Source of the DNA: Actinoplanes subtropicus
GTDB taxonomy: Bacteria > Actinomycetota > Actinomycetes > Mycobacteriales > Micromonosporaceae
DNA length: 64,000 nucleotides
Direction: 5' to 3'
Assembly: GCF_000721705.1 (NCBI RefSeq)
Contig: NZ_JOJL01000002.1
Coordinates: 310,001 to 374,000, forward strand
The notes under the pieces were generated by a model. The model was not told the DNA's origin. It did not search any database and was given only the letters and a program-made list of their open reading frames with translations. Both the position numbers and the translations under genes were made by a program. Below, in pieces: positions 41,108 through 48,970 of this stretch. Within the stretch, counting starts at the first letter, position 1, and every line of letters starts with the position of its first letter.

Positions 41108-41977
41108 GTGAGGGATTTCCGCTACGCGGCGATGGCGTTTCGCCCGGACGCGCGCCGGCTCGCGATCAGCGCACCCAACGGTGAACTGGCGCTGTGGGAT
41201 ACGTCGGCCCCGGCGAGCCCGGTTCGGGCCGGGCGGCTGCGGATGCGTCACGGCATCGTCGCGGCGGCGTGGAACCCGGCCGCCGCCACCATGCTGGCGA
41301 CGGCGGCCTCCGACGGCACGGTCGCCGTGTGGCGGCTCCCGGACGATCGCCGGCCGGAATGCGTGGCCGAGTGGGCCGGGCCGGCGGGTCGCCCCCGATC
41401 CACCGGATGGGTGGCGGAGGGCCGCTGCCTGTTCAGTACGGCCGGCACCGGGCGTACCGCGGTGTGGGACGTTCGCAGCGGCGATTGCGTCGGCCAGGCG
41501 GAGCTCAGCGGCGGTCAGCCGGTCGTGGCCACGCACTGCCGGGGCGACCAGGTCGTCGCGATCACCGGCAGTGGCTGGGCGAGGCTGTGGCGTCCGGGGC
41601 GGGAACCGGGCGACTGGATCCGCCTGACCGGCACGGCGGTCCGAGCCTGCGCCTGGTCGAGCACGCTGCTGGTGATCGCCGCCGAGAACGGGCAGCTGGC
41701 CTGCTATGACGCCGACTTCCAGCCGGTGGTCGACCTGCGGATCGCGCCGGAGCGACTCGGCGCGCTGGCGTGCTCGGACGGCGGTCGCCTCGTTGCCTCC
41801 TTCGACGGCGGTGACGTGATCGCGGTCGATCTGGACGGCACCCTTCGATGGGAGACCTCGATGGGAGCCGAGCCCGCGCGGTCGATCGCGGTCGCCGGTG
41901 GTCTCATCGCGGTGGCCGGCCGCTCGGCCCGGCCGACGCTGCTGGCCCTGCTGAACGGCTCGGGCATCGCCGCCTGA
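41108..41977 (+). CDS. WD40-like beta-propeller protein
   Basis: 289 aa. Repeats of about 40 residues end in WD-like pairs: 'GELALWDTS', 'GTVAVWRLP', 'GRTAVWDVRSG', 'GWARLWRPG', later less regular. It is short for a seven-blade propeller and may form five to seven degenerate blades. It has no signal peptide or partner domain. In actinobacteria such domains often sit in NACHT or kinase proteins, whereas here the propeller stands alone. The GTG start follows GAAGGG. The neighbours do not reveal its job. Confidence 0.72.
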   Translation: MRDFRYAAMAFRPDARRLAISAPNGELALWDTSAPASPVRAGRLRMRHGIVAAAWNPAAATMLATAASDGTVAVWRLPDDRRPECVAEWAGPAGRPRSTGWVAEGRCLFSTAGTGRTAVWDVRSGDCVGQAELSGGQPVVATHCRGDQVVAITGSGWARLWRPGREPGDWIRLTGTAVRACAWSSTLLVIAAENGQLACYDADFQPVVDLRIAPERLGALACSDGGRLVASFDGGDVIAVDLDGTLRWETSMGAEPARSIAVAGGLIAVAGRSARPTLLALLNGSGIAA

Positions 41978-41985
41978 GCCGGCGG

Positions 41986-42180
41986 TCAGCGCCGCCAGGT
42001 CACCTTGAAGGTCCAGACGTGATTGGCGGCGCGGATGGCCGCGTCGGGTACCTCGATGGCGATGCCGCCGGACGGGTTGCGCGTCCAGTGCAGCGGCCCG
42101 CCCCGGTACCCGAGCATGGTGACCCGGTCGCCGTCGCGGATCGGCGGGTGCCGGGAGGTCTCGTCTGCGCAGTCCCATGG
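41986..42180 (-). pseudogene. C-terminal remnant of a GH29 alpha-L-fucosidase
   Basis: The frame reads 'HPPIRDGDRVTMLGYRGG', 'PLHWTRNPSGGIAIEVPD', then 'VWTFKVTW' and a stop. This is the C-terminal beta-sandwich end that closes many bacterial fucosidases. The catalytic barrel (about 350 residues) is absent; upstream sequence is non-matching. It is one more relic of a secreted glycosidase, in keeping with the chitosanase and rhamnosidase nearby. Confidence 0.65.
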
Positions 42181-42329
42181 GATCGAGGCCCTTTCATCCG
42201 ATGTGTGGCGGTGGCGGTCTCGTGGATCGCGCCATTTGCCCGTGAAGTCGGTGTGAAAGATCAGATGCCTGCTGCGATTTGATCCCAGTCGATGGGTCGC
42301 CGTCAACGGGTGCCGGAGGCGCGCGGCGA

Positions 42330-42363
42330 ACAGCCCGTTCCAAGGCGTGGTGGAACGGGCTGT
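42330..42363 (-). terminator. Terminator hairpin after the M35 protease gene
   Basis: A perfect 13-bp stem (ACAGCCCGTTCCA at 42330-42342 and its complement at 42351-42363) with an 8-base loop starts 21 bases past the stop of the minus-strand protease gene. Confidence 0.7.
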
Positions 42364-42383
42364 CCGATGGGTGGCGCGATGGG

Positions 42384-43418
42384 TCAGCGGCTCTCGGCGA
42401 AGTACTCGTAGTTGTCGGCGTTGTCGACGGCGTTGGCCGGGTTCGACTTGGCGAGTTGCCTGGCCGCGGTCTGGCCGTAGACGTGGTCGTCGGTGCCGCC
42501 GTTGACGGTGAAGTGACTCGACTCGTGGATGAGCGTGCCCGCCTTGGAGTCGGTCCCCGTGGCCGGCGCCGGCCAGTACGCGTTGCAGAGGTAGATGACG
42601 TAGGGGTCGTCCGGGTAGACGTAGGCGTAGTAGTCCTCGTCACTGGTGCAGTCGAGCGTCACGGTCTTGCTGGTCAGCTCGCTGGTGATGTGGCTGTACG
42701 CCGAGGTCACCCGGGAGAATCGGGACGAGCTGTAGGTGCCGAACCAGGTCGTGTAGGCGCCCCCGCCGGACGGGTTCGCGGCGAGCCAGCTCTGGGATTT
42801 CGTCGACATCGTCGCGGCGTCGCCGACGGCCTGCTTGATCGCGGTCTTCTCGCTCGAGGAGCACCCGCGGTACGTGATGGTGACCGCGCCGGCGGCGGCC
42901 GTCACCCGCTCGGTGGTCGCCGGCGCGGCGCCGGCCGTCCTGCGGGACTGGCGGATGCCGGTGGTGGTGCGGACGGTCGCCGCCCGCGTGGCCCGCACCT
43001 GGGTGGAGGCCGGGGCGACGGTGAAGGTTCCCGGCTGCGACAGGTCGTAGTCGTCCGCCAGGTTCTCGGTCACGGCGTACGTGCCGCCGGCCGGAATGCG
43101 GATGTAATCGGCCGCGGTCGGCGCCGCGTACTTGATCAGCTTGCCGCGATAGGGGACCGGTACGCCGTCCCTGGTCACGGCCAGGACGGACAGGTCCCGG
43201 GAGAGGACGTCGACCGTCGATGCCGACATGTTCCGTGCCGTGAAGCGCACGGTGAGGGCGTCACCGGTCACCCGGCCGATCTGGACGGTGGCCGTGATGC
43301 CGGTGATGCCGGTGGTGCCGGCGGTCGGTGCCGCGTTCGCCTCGGCGGCGCTGACCATCGGGACCGCGGTCCCGATCGCCAGGCAGGCCACCCAGAGTGG
43401 ACGTCGCAGGATGCGCAC
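42384..43418 (-). CDS. Secreted M35 deuterolysin/LysN-type zinc metalloprotease
   Basis: 344 aa with a Sec signal peptide (about 1-29). A beta-rich pro-region (30-170) precedes the aspzincin domain: 'GTLIHESSHFTVNGGTDDHVYG' regions give HExxH ('HESSH') and the GTxDxxYG motif supplying the third zinc ligand. Four Cys in the mature part may form disulfides. It ends 'NADNYEYFAES', as in peptidyl-Lys metalloendopeptidases. It degrades extracellular protein, possibly cutting before Lys. Confidence 0.92.
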   Translation of the reverse strand: MRILRRPLWVACLAIGTAVPMVSAAEANAAPTAGTTGITGITATVQIGRVTGDALTVRFTARNMSASTVDVLSRDLSVLAVTRDGVPVPYRGKLIKYAAPTAADYIRIPAGGTYAVTENLADDYDLSQPGTFTVAPASTQVRATRAATVRTTTGIRQSRRTAGAAPATTERVTAAAGAVTITYRGCSSSEKTAIKQAVGDAATMSTKSQSWLAANPSGGGAYTTWFGTYSSSRFSRVTSAYSHITSELTSKTVTLDCTSDEDYYAYVYPDDPYVIYLCNAYWPAPATGTDSKAGTLIHESSHFTVNGGTDDHVYGQTAARQLAKSNPANAVDNADNYEYFAESR

Positions 43419-43526
43419 GTGGTTACCCTTCTCGTCAGCGTTTCCGATGGGCGGCCCTCGTGGGGTCCGGGTCCCGGAACCGCGGAGATATCAATGCGCA
43501 TCAATGTATCTGATGGATGTTCCCCG

Positions 43527-44668
43527 TCAATCCTTCGCGCCGAGGGCGACGGTGAGCAGCAGGAGCCAGTGCGGATCGCGGAGGCGGTCGCCGTACAGCT
43601 CGCGGAGCCGGGTCATCCGGTAGCGCACCGTCTGCGGGTGGACGGACAGCTCGGCGGCGACCTCGTCGCGGCGCCCGTGGTGCAGCAGCCAGCCGCGCAG
43701 GGTCTCGGCCAGCCGGGCGGTCATCGGCTCCCGCTCGGCGGCGAGCGGGCCAGCGCCTTGGCCCGCAGGTCGGCCAGCGCCTGCGGGTCGGCGGTGAGGA
43801 CGAGCGTGACCAGGTGGTCCTCGGTGTCGATCGGGGCCCGCCCGGTGCTGGCGGCGAAGCGGGACGTGCGCACGGCGCGTTCGAGCGAGTCGCGCACCCG
43901 CAGCCAGGGCAGCGCCGGGCCGACCACGGCGCCGCGGCCGGCGAGCAGGCGCATCAGGTGCGCCCGGGAGGAGCCGTGCGCGTCCGCTACCAGCAGGACC
44001 GACATCTCCTCCGGGCCGGCCTCGGCCACCAGCAGCGTACGGGCGTCGAGCAGGTCCAGCACCGCGCCGGCGGCGGGCTCGCGCACCAGGACGGCGGTGA
44101 GCGTCCGCGGCGGCAGCCACTCGGCGCGCTCGGCGGCGGCGGTGACCACCTGCGCGGGCTCGCCGGCCAGCAGGGCCTGGGCGAGCCGCTCCAGGTGCCG
44201 GCGGCGGGCGCGGCCGGAGGTGGCCAGCTCGTCGGCGTGCCCGGCGACGCTGGCCGCCGACAGCTCGTCGATGTAGGCGAAGACGAGCTCGGCGAAGTGC
44301 GCGAGGGCTTCGGAGTCCTGCCCGGTGCGCACGCTGATGGCGGCCAGTTCCCGCCAGGCCACCCGGGCGCCCAGCCGGTACGCCGCCAGCAGCGCGTCGA
44401 GGCTGCGGCCGTTGCGCGCCTCGCCGCGACCCAGCGCGTACGCCGCCTCGAGAGCGGGCGCGAGCGGCGACTCGGCGGCGCCGGTCGGCCGGGACACCAG
44501 GTTGAGGAAGGTGGCGAGCGCCGCCCGTACGGCCGTCTCGATCTTCGGCCCGAGATCGCCGCTGAACGCCCGCGCATACGCCGGGACGCCGCTGGTGATC
44601 GCCTCGACGGTGTGCGCGGCGACCGCGGGCAGCGCGCGCTTCAGCGGGGCGACCGCCTCAGCGGACAT
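43527..44668 (-). pseudogene. PucR/CdaR-type regulator broken by a one-base frameshift
   Basis: The first frame (44668 to 43721) codes about 315 residues of the N-terminal and central regions and ends abnormally in 'KALARSPPSGSR'. The proper C terminus continues in another frame: 'PLAAEREPMTARLAETLRGW', then 'VHPQTVRYRMTRLRELYGDR' (the HTH) to a stop at 43527. Restoring one C/G near 43746-43750 (a GGGCC tract) rejoins them. AGGAG supports ATG 44668. The DNA-binding end is therefore lost, unless this is a sequencing error or slippage switch. Confidence 0.8.
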
Positions 44669-44787
44669 ACGGAACTCCTGTGCGCCCTCCACGGCAACCC
44701 CCATTTGTTCGTACGGAACAATAACGCGCCCCCGTTTCCACATGCTGCGGTCAGGCGCGCCGATCCGAAAATCCGGAAGCTTGGCAC

Positions 44788-45846
44788 ATGGCGGTTGTTC
44801 AGGCCCTCCGATCGGGCGCGTGGCGGGTCGTCGAGCTGCTTTCGACGCCCCTGGTGCCGGCCGACTACCTCGACGAGATCGCGCCGTTGCGCAACCCCGG
44901 CGTCCTGCGCTGCCGGATCGAGCAGGTCCGGCCGGAGACCCGCGACGCCGTGACCCTGGTGCTGCGGCCCGGACGCGGCTTCCGGCCGCACGAGCCCGGG
45001 CAGTACGTGCGGCTCGGCGTCGACGTCGACGGCGTCCGCCGGTGGCGTGCCTACTCGGTGACCAGCGCCCCCGGCGGACTGTCCGTGACGGTCAACGCCG
45101 TACCCGGCGGGGTGGTCAGCAACCACCTGATCGCGCACGCGCGGCCCGGCCAGGTGCTGCACCTCGACCAGGCCGCCGGCGACTTCGTCCTGCCGCCGGA
45201 CCGTCCGGCCAAGGTGTTGTTCGTGACCGCGGGCAGCGGCGTCACCCCGGTCATGGGCATGCTGCGCACGCACCTCGGCGAGCTGCGCGACGTGGTGGTC
45301 GTGCACTCGGCGCCCATCCCCGAGGCGGTCGTCTTCGGCGCCGAGCTGCGCGAGCTGGCGGCGAGCGGCCGGATCCGGCTGGTCGAGCGGCACACCCGCG
45401 CGGACGGGCGGCTCACCCCGGAGGCGCTGGCCGCCCTGGTGCCCGACCTGGCCGAGCGGCACACCTGGGCGTGCGGGCCCAACGGGATGCTCGACGATCT
45501 CGGCGCCTACTGGGACGAGGCCGGGCTCGCCGGCCGGTTGCACGTCGAGCGTTTCCGGCCGGCGACGGCGGCCATCGGCGAAGGCGGCAAGGTCACCTTC
45601 GGCCGTACGGGCACCGTGGTCGACGCCGACGGGAGTGTCCCGCTGCTGGAGGCCGGGGAGGCCGCCGGCGTCCTGATGCCCTCGGGGTGCCGGATGGGCA
45701 TCTGCTTCACCTGCGTGCTGCCGCTGACCGGTGGCGCCGTCCGCGACCTGCGCGACGGCCGGCTCACCACGGTCACCGAGGGGGAGGTCGTCCCCGTACA
45801 GACGTGTGTCTCCGCCGCCGCCGGCCCCTGCCACCTGGACCACTGA
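44788..45846 (+). CDS. Ferredoxin reductase-type flavoprotein with 2Fe-2S domain (desaturase electron donor)
   Basis: 352 aa. The FAD-binding motif is 'RAYSVTSAPGG', the NAD(P)-binding motif is 'LFVTAGSGVTPVMGML', and a C-terminal plant-type 2Fe-2S domain has 'PSGCRMGICFTCVLPL' with the last Cys in 'VQTCVSAA'. This is the arrangement of the mycobacterial reductase that feeds the acyl-CoA desaturase DesA3. The desaturase gene follows after 10 bases in the same operon, so it almost certainly passes electrons from NADPH to that enzyme. Confidence 0.93.
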   Translation: MAVVQALRSGAWRVVELLSTPLVPADYLDEIAPLRNPGVLRCRIEQVRPETRDAVTLVLRPGRGFRPHEPGQYVRLGVDVDGVRRWRAYSVTSAPGGLSVTVNAVPGGVVSNHLIAHARPGQVLHLDQAAGDFVLPPDRPAKVLFVTAGSGVTPVMGMLRTHLGELRDVVVVHSAPIPEAVVFGAELRELAASGRIRLVERHTRADGRLTPEALAALVPDLAERHTWACGPNGMLDDLGAYWDEAGLAGRLHVERFRPATAAIGEGGKVTFGRTGTVVDADGSVPLLEAGEAAGVLMPSGCRMGICFTCVLPLTGGAVRDLRDGRLTTVTEGEVVPVQTCVSAAAGPCHLDH

Positions 45847-45856
45847 GAGGAACTTC

Positions 45857-47020
45857 GTGACCACCCTGCAGCGCAAGAGCGTCAATCCGATCGCCCACCT
45901 CACGGCGGCCGACGTCGAGGCGATCGGCCGGGAGCTCGACGCCATCCGGGACGAGGTGATCGCGAGCCGGGGCGCGCGCGACGCCGCGTACATCCGCAAG
46001 GTGATCAGCGTGCAGCGCCGGCTGGAGCTCGGCAGCCGCGCGGTCCTGCTCTTCTCGCTCTTCCCGCCGGCCTGGCTGGCCGGCACCGCCGGCCTGGCGA
46101 TCGCCAAGATCCTCGAGAACATGGAGATCGGCCACAACGTCATGCACGGCCAGTGGGACTGGATGCAGGACCCGAAGATCCACTCGACCAGGTGGGAGTG
46201 GGACAACGCCTCGCCGGCGTCGCAGTGGAAGCACTCGCACAACGAGCTGCACCACACGTACACCAACGTGGTCGGCCGGGACAACGACCTCGGCTACGGC
46301 ATCATGCGGGTCGACGAGAGCCAGAAGTGGCACCCGCTCTACCTGGCCCAGCCGCTGTGGAACTTCGTCAACGCCTGCTTCTTCGAGTACGGCATCGCCG
46401 CGTACGACCTCGAACTCGGCCGCAATCTCGCCACCCGCAAGCGCCGGCGGGCGCCGGCCTTCCGGGCCGCGGTCAAGGAGGTACGCCGGAAGATCGGCAA
46501 GCAGGTCCTCAAGGACTACATCGTGCACCCGCTGCTGTCCGGGCCCTCGTTCCTGCACACGATCGCCGCGAACTTCACGGCCAACCTGATCCGCAACCTC
46601 TGGACGCACTCAGTGATCATGTGCGGCCACTTCCCGAAGGGCGTCGAGACCTTCGAGCGTACGTCCATCGAGGGCGAGACCCGCGGCGAGTGGTACCTGC
46701 GGCAGATGCTCGGCTCGGCCAACATCTCCGGCGGCCGGCTCATGCACATCATGACCGGCAACCTGTCCCACCAGATCGAGCATCACCTCTTCCCCGACCT
46801 GCCCAGCAACCGGTACGCCGAGGTCGCCCCGAAGGTGCGCGACCTGTTCGAGCGGTACGGCCTCAGCTACACCAGCGGGCCGCTGCCCAAGCAGGTCGCG
46901 TCGGCGTGGGCGAAGGTCTTCCGCCTCGCGCTGCCCAACCGCGACGACTCCGCCACCGCGCCGCTGGCCGCCCCCGAACCCCGGGGCCTGGCGACCCGCT
47001 GGCAGCGCACCCCCGTCTGA
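45857..47020 (+). CDS. Membrane acyl-CoA (delta-9 type) fatty acid desaturase
   Basis: 387 aa. All three histidine clusters of the di-iron membrane desaturases are present: 'IGHNVMHGQWD', 'WKHSHNELHHTYTN' and 'LSHQIEHHLFPD'. Hydrophobic segments lie near residues 58-78 and 210-235. It introduces a double bond into acyl chains, controlling membrane fluidity, with electrons from the reductase encoded just upstream. The GTG start has GAGAGG before it. Confidence 0.93.
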   Translation: MTTLQRKSVNPIAHLTAADVEAIGRELDAIRDEVIASRGARDAAYIRKVISVQRRLELGSRAVLLFSLFPPAWLAGTAGLAIAKILENMEIGHNVMHGQWDWMQDPKIHSTRWEWDNASPASQWKHSHNELHHTYTNVVGRDNDLGYGIMRVDESQKWHPLYLAQPLWNFVNACFFEYGIAAYDLELGRNLATRKRRRAPAFRAAVKEVRRKIGKQVLKDYIVHPLLSGPSFLHTIAANFTANLIRNLWTHSVIMCGHFPKGVETFERTSIEGETRGEWYLRQMLGSANISGGRLMHIMTGNLSHQIEHHLFPDLPSNRYAEVAPKVRDLFERYGLSYTSGPLPKQVASAWAKVFRLALPNRDDSATAPLAAPEPRGLATRWQRTPV

Positions 47021-47118
47021 CGGGCGGCACCGACCAGGGTCTATCACGGGTGCGAGCGACAGCGGGACGCGGCCAGGCTGAGAGGTGTCCGGCAAGTCCG
47101 ACAGAGAGGCAGCCCGAC

Positions 47119-48345
47119 ATGACCACGTCCGAGCAGACCGGCAATGCCATCCGACCGTTCACCGTGCAGATTCCCAAGGACGCGCTCGACGATCTGCGGC
47201 GCCGCCTGGCGGCGACCCGCTGGCCGACCCGGGAGATCGTCGGCGACCGTACGCAGGGCGTGCAGCTGGCCACCATCCAGGCCGTCCGCGAGTACTGGGC
47301 GACCGAGTACGACGGCGGCCGGGTCGCCGCCCGGTTGAACGCGCTGCCCCAGTTCACCACCGAGATCGACGGCGTGGACATCCACTTCGTCCACGTACGT
47401 TCCCCGCACGAGGACGCCCTGCCGCTGATCATGACGCACGGCTGGCCGGGCTCGGTCATCGAGATGCTCGACTCGGTCGGCCCGCTGACCGACCCCACCG
47501 CGCACGGCGGCGACGCGGCCGACGCGTTCCACCTCGTGCTGCCGTCCCTGCCCGGCTACGGCTTCTCCGGCGAACCGGCCGAGACCGGCTGGGACCTCGC
47601 CCGCACCGCCCGCGCCTGGGCGGAGCTGATGAGCCGGCTCGGCTACGACCGGTACGTGGCCCAGGGCGGCGACGTCGGCGCCGGCGTCACCGACGCGATG
47701 GGCCGGATCGGTCCCGACGGGCTGGCCGGCATCCACACCAACCTGCTCGTGCCGGCGCTCAACGACCCGGCGTCGCTGCCCAGCGGCACGGCGGCGGAAC
47801 AGGCCGCGCTCGCCGCGATCAAGACCTTCCAGACCAGCGGCAACGGCTACTTCGTGGAGATGGCCACCCGCCCGCAGACCATCGGGTACGCGCTGCTGGA
47901 CTCGCCGGTCGCCCTGGCCGCCTGGATGATCGACCACGACACCGACGCCTACTACAAGATCGCCCACGCGTTCGTCGACGGCCGGCCCTCCGGCAACCTC
48001 ACCCGCGACCACATCCTCGACAACATCACGGCGTACTGGCTGACCGGCACCGGCACCTCCGCGGCCCGGTCGTACTGGGAGGCCTACGGCCCGGACGCCC
48101 CCGGCGCGGGCGGCGCGCCGCTCCCGGACCCGCGCGTCCCGGTCGGCTTCAGCGCGTTCCCCGGCGAGATCTGGAAGACGCCGCGCAGCTGGGCCGCGCA
48201 GGCCTACCCCACGCTCAGCTACTACGGCGAGGCCGAGCGGGGCGGTCACTTCGCCGCCTGGGAGGAACCGGAGCTGTTCGCCGCCGAGCTGCGGGCCGCG
48301 TTCCGTGCACTGCGAGCGCCGGGGTCGGTCGAGTCCCGCCACTGA
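47119..48345 (+). CDS. Epoxide hydrolase (EHN-type alpha/beta hydrolase)
   Basis: 408 aa. The N-terminal EHN domain begins 'IRPFTVQIPKDALDDLRRRLAATRWP'. The oxyanion motif is 'MTHGWPGSVIEM', and the nucleophile Asp lies in 'AQGGDVGAGV'. The C-terminal 'GGHFAAWEEPELFA' carries the catalytic His. Closest in plan to juvenile-hormone-type microsomal epoxide hydrolases. It hydrolyses epoxides to diols, and the natural substrate is unknown. ATG at 47119 is preceded by GAGAGGCAG. It is separate from the desaturase by about 100 bases. Confidence 0.92.
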   Translation: MTTSEQTGNAIRPFTVQIPKDALDDLRRRLAATRWPTREIVGDRTQGVQLATIQAVREYWATEYDGGRVAARLNALPQFTTEIDGVDIHFVHVRSPHEDALPLIMTHGWPGSVIEMLDSVGPLTDPTAHGGDAADAFHLVLPSLPGYGFSGEPAETGWDLARTARAWAELMSRLGYDRYVAQGGDVGAGVTDAMGRIGPDGLAGIHTNLLVPALNDPASLPSGTAAEQAALAAIKTFQTSGNGYFVEMATRPQTIGYALLDSPVALAAWMIDHDTDAYYKIAHAFVDGRPSGNLTRDHILDNITAYWLTGTGTSAARSYWEAYGPDAPGAGGAPLPDPRVPVGFSAFPGEIWKTPRSWAAQAYPTLSYYGEAERGGHFAAWEEPELFAAELRAAFRALRAPGSVESRH

Positions 48346-48421
48346 CGCCCAGTCGGAGTCGTCCAGGGTGGCGGCCGGGAGGCGGTGCAGGCATCCTTGG
48401 CGACGGGAAGGGAGCAGGTCC

Positions 48422-48970
48422 ATGTCCCTGTTCGGGCGGACCGTAGTGATCATCGGAGCCGGTACCGCCATCGGCCAGGAGGCCGCCCGCCGAGCCAAGG
48501 GTGAGGGAGCGCAACTGATCCTCACCGACAGCCACACGGGACCGCTCGAAGACATGGCCGAGGAGATCGGCGTCGAGGCCACCGCCGCCTTCGACGAGTC
48601 GGACGTCGAGCAGCTCGCGGAGTTCCTCGACCGACTGCCCGGCCATGTCGATCACATGCTGTTCGATCTCGCGCGGGCGCGCCGCGCCGTCGACCGGCTG
48701 CTGCTTCCGATCGCCACCGCGTGCTACGCCCGACGGGAGATGTGCGGCGGTGGGTCGCTGGTGTTCGTCGCCGAAGACGCGCTGCCCTCGCACATCGCCC
48801 ACCTCGCGGCGGAGGCGGCCCCCGTCCGGGTAAACCTGATCACCGGCGCCCGGGCGGACGACGTGGCCGCCCTGGCGGTTCGGGTCATGACCGACATCGC
48901 GGTGACCGGAGCTGTCCTCGACCTGGAGGTCAATCCGGGAACGCGGCGTGCAGGTAGCGGCGCGAGCTGA
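48422..48970 (+). CDS. SDR-like Rossmann protein lacking the catalytic dyad
   Basis: 182 aa. It has 'VVIIGAGTAIGQEAARRA' at the N terminus, the SDR NAD(P)-binding glycine pattern, and 'DSHTG' after the second strand. The Tyr-x-x-x-Lys active site is not found, and the protein is about 70 residues shorter than classical SDRs. It may be a degenerate or regulatory SDR. The last 41 bases overlap the convergent LuxR gene. Confidence 0.65.
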   Translation: MSLFGRTVVIIGAGTAIGQEAARRAKGEGAQLILTDSHTGPLEDMAEEIGVEATAAFDESDVEQLAEFLDRLPGHVDHMLFDLARARRAVDRLLLPIATACYARREMCGGGSLVFVAEDALPSHIAHLAAEAAPVRVNLITGARADDVAALAVRVMTDIAVTGAVLDLEVNPGTRRAGSGAS

